Shown here piece by piece: positions 5,577-6,790 of a DNA stretch of 6,790 bases. This DNA is from Acidobacteriota bacterium. Lineage in GTDB: Bacteria; Acidobacteriota; Aminicenantia; Aminicenantales; Saccharicenantaceae. The stretch's first letter is position 1. Every line of letters starts with the position of its first letter. The notes under the pieces were generated by a model. It worked only from the letters and a program-made list of their open reading frames with translations. It was not told the DNA's origin and made no database searches. Location of the stretch: contig DMVN01000164.1 of assembly GCA_003476685.1 (NCBI GenBank), positions 1 to 6,790 of the forward strand, read 5' to 3'. Position numbers and translations under genes: made by a program.

Positions 5577-6790
5577 GGTTCCGGTAATAGTCTTTATCGG
5601 ACAGCCCAATTGTGGTAAGAGCACCCTCTTTAACGCCATCGCCGGCTTCAAGGCTCAGACGGCCAATTTTCCCGGTACCACTGTCTGTCATGCCCACAGC
5701 GAAGTGCTGTGGAAAGGACGGCTCTATTCCATCGTTGACCTACCCGGGACTTATTCTCTCACGCCGCAGGAGCCGCAGGAAAAAATTGTCCTGACCCATA
5801 TTTTCCAGGAAAAGCCGGACCTCATAGTCAACGTCATAGACGCCTCGCTTCTCTGCCGCAGCCTGGAATTAACCGTTGAGTTGCTGGAGCTGGAATATCC
5901 CATGGTCGTCGTCCTGAACATGATGGACCTGGCCGAGAAAAAAGGAATGAAAATTGACCCTGCCGCCCTGGAAGAAAAGCTCGGAGTTCCGGTTATCAGG
6001 ACGGTGGCCACCCGCGGCGAGGGGACAAAGGAATTGATGGATTGCGTGGAGAAGGTTCTGACTGAAGACAGAACTCCTCGTCACCTGCGGTACTCGGGTG
6101 AGGTGGAAAGCCGGATAAAGAAACTGACGGAAATCCTGCCGGCCGATTTTCCCATAATTGCCAATCCCCGATTTACCGCCATCCGGGCGGTCGAAGCCGA
6201 AACACTGGCCGTCGATAAGTTTTTCATGGAAAACAACCCGGAGTTCAAAACCGGGCTGGACCGGGTGCGTCAGGAAATTTCGGCCCTGCGAGAAGCTCCG
6301 GCTTATGAAGTGCTGGCCGCCGAACGCCACCACCTGGCCCTCAAAATTTTTGAGGATTGCTGCCGCATCAGGCATGCCCGGCTGAGCGGTCTGGAAAAAC
6401 TGGATAATCTGATCATGCACCCGGTGCTGGGGTTGTTCCTGCTGCTGCTAATTTTTGCCGGCATGTTTTATTTAATCTTCAGGGTGGGTAGCCCGCTGGA
6501 AGCCTGGTTACTCCAGCCCTGGGAAGCACTGCGGACCGGTCTCCAGGAGCACTATGGCCGGAACCTGCTGGCTGAGCTGCTGGTGGGCCTGGTGCAGGGA
6601 ATCGGCGGGGGAGTGGCCATTGTTTTTCCCTATTTTATTCCGCTTCTACTGCTGCTGGGCTTTCTCGAAGATATTGGCTATCTGGCCCGGGCCGGCTTTC
6701 TGATGGATGCCTTCATGCACCGGCTGGGTCTGCACGGCAAATCGGTGCCACTTTTTATTCTGGGTTTCGGCTGCAACGTCCCGGCAGTCA
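5566..6790 (+). CDS. feoB: FeoB, ferrous iron transporter with GTPase domain (3' end cut by window)
   Basis: The frame starts at ATG 5566 inside the feoA 3' end and stays open to the window edge, giving 408 codons of a protein usually 650-770 long. Inner-membrane Fe(II) importer with an N-terminal cytosolic G domain. G motifs: G1 GQPNCGKS (12-19), the switch I region NFPGTTV (34-40) with T38 or T39 as the G2 threonine, G3 DLPG (58-61), G4 NMMD (118-121) and a G5-like ATRGEG (148-153). A helical regulatory domain follows (about 170-275). The membrane part begins at LDNLIMHPVLG (279-289) with the first helix to about 305. The Gate segment LLGFLEDIGYLARAGFLMD (363-381) follows, then LHGKSVPLFILGFGCNVP (389-406), with the conserved Gate cysteine C403. 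GAGGA (5559-5563) precedes the start, with the 11-nt overlap implying coupled translation. FeoC, if present, would lie beyond the window. Confidence 0.96.
   Translation, partial: MKDRVPVIVFIGQPNCGKSTLFNAIAGFKAQTANFPGTTVCHAHSEVLWKGRLYSIVDLPGTYSLTPQEPQEKIVLTHIFQEKPDLIVNVIDASLLCRSLELTVELLELEYPMVVVLNMMDLAEKKGMKIDPAALEEKLGVPVIRTVATRGEGTKELMDCVEKVLTEDRTPRHLRYSGEVESRIKKLTEILPADFPIIANPRFTAIRAVEAETLAVDKFFMENNPEFKTGLDRVRQEISALREAPAYEVLAAERHHLALKIFEDCCRIRHARLSGLEKLDNLIMHPVLGLFLLLLIFAGMFYLIFRVGSPLEAWLLQPWEALRTGLQEHYGRNLLAELLVGLVQGIGGGVAIVFPYFIPLLLLLGFLEDIGYLARAGFLMDAFMHRLGLHGKSVPLFILGFGCNVPAV

Noticed and set aside
5869..6420. 183-codon minus-strand frame
   Set aside because: Antisense to the FeoB G domain and helical domain, whose sense frame carries all G motifs.

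Overview
The window contains seven protein-coding genes: five complete ones and two cut by the window edges. I see no RNA gene, CRISPR array, insertion sequence or phage module. The organism is probably a diderm bacterium, because the S46 peptidase has a clear signal peptide and its family usually acts in the periplasm. A FeoAB ferrous iron system together with a lactate permease would suit an anaerobe or microaerobe. The S46 subtype and overall gene style would fit an Acidobacteriota/Aminicenantes-like lineage, but that is a weak inference; no rRNA or marker gene is present to support it.

Layout. Positions 1-1411 (+) hold the C-terminal ~85% of an LctP/LldP-type L-lactate permease. Positions 1412-1652 are a convergent intergenic stretch with small hairpins, probably terminators. 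Positions 1653-5092 (-) hold four genes in one orientation, transcribed right to left: an S46 dipeptidyl peptidase (exported), YjbQ (UPF0047), a 66-residue two-helix glycine-zipper membrane protein, and a small integral membrane protein with a variant CDP-alcohol phosphotransferase motif. The gaps are 85, 38 and 89 nt, so they may be one transcript or two to three. Positions 5093-5276 are a divergent promoter region with a perfect TATAAT, an A-tract and a GC-rich hairpin. Positions 5277-6790 (+) hold feoA and the first 408 codons of feoB, overlapping by 11 nt.

Functionally the genes cover nutrient uptake (lactate, ferrous iron, dipeptides released by the S46 enzyme) plus envelope or unassigned functions. 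I see no convincing new multi-gene system. The items most worth a second look are the glycine-zipper miniprotein with an almost perfect four-residue Gly register in both helices, the CDP-alcohol phosphotransferase-like protein with shortened motif spacing, the residue in the S46 enzyme that predicts its substrate preference, and three unexplained intergenic inverted repeats.
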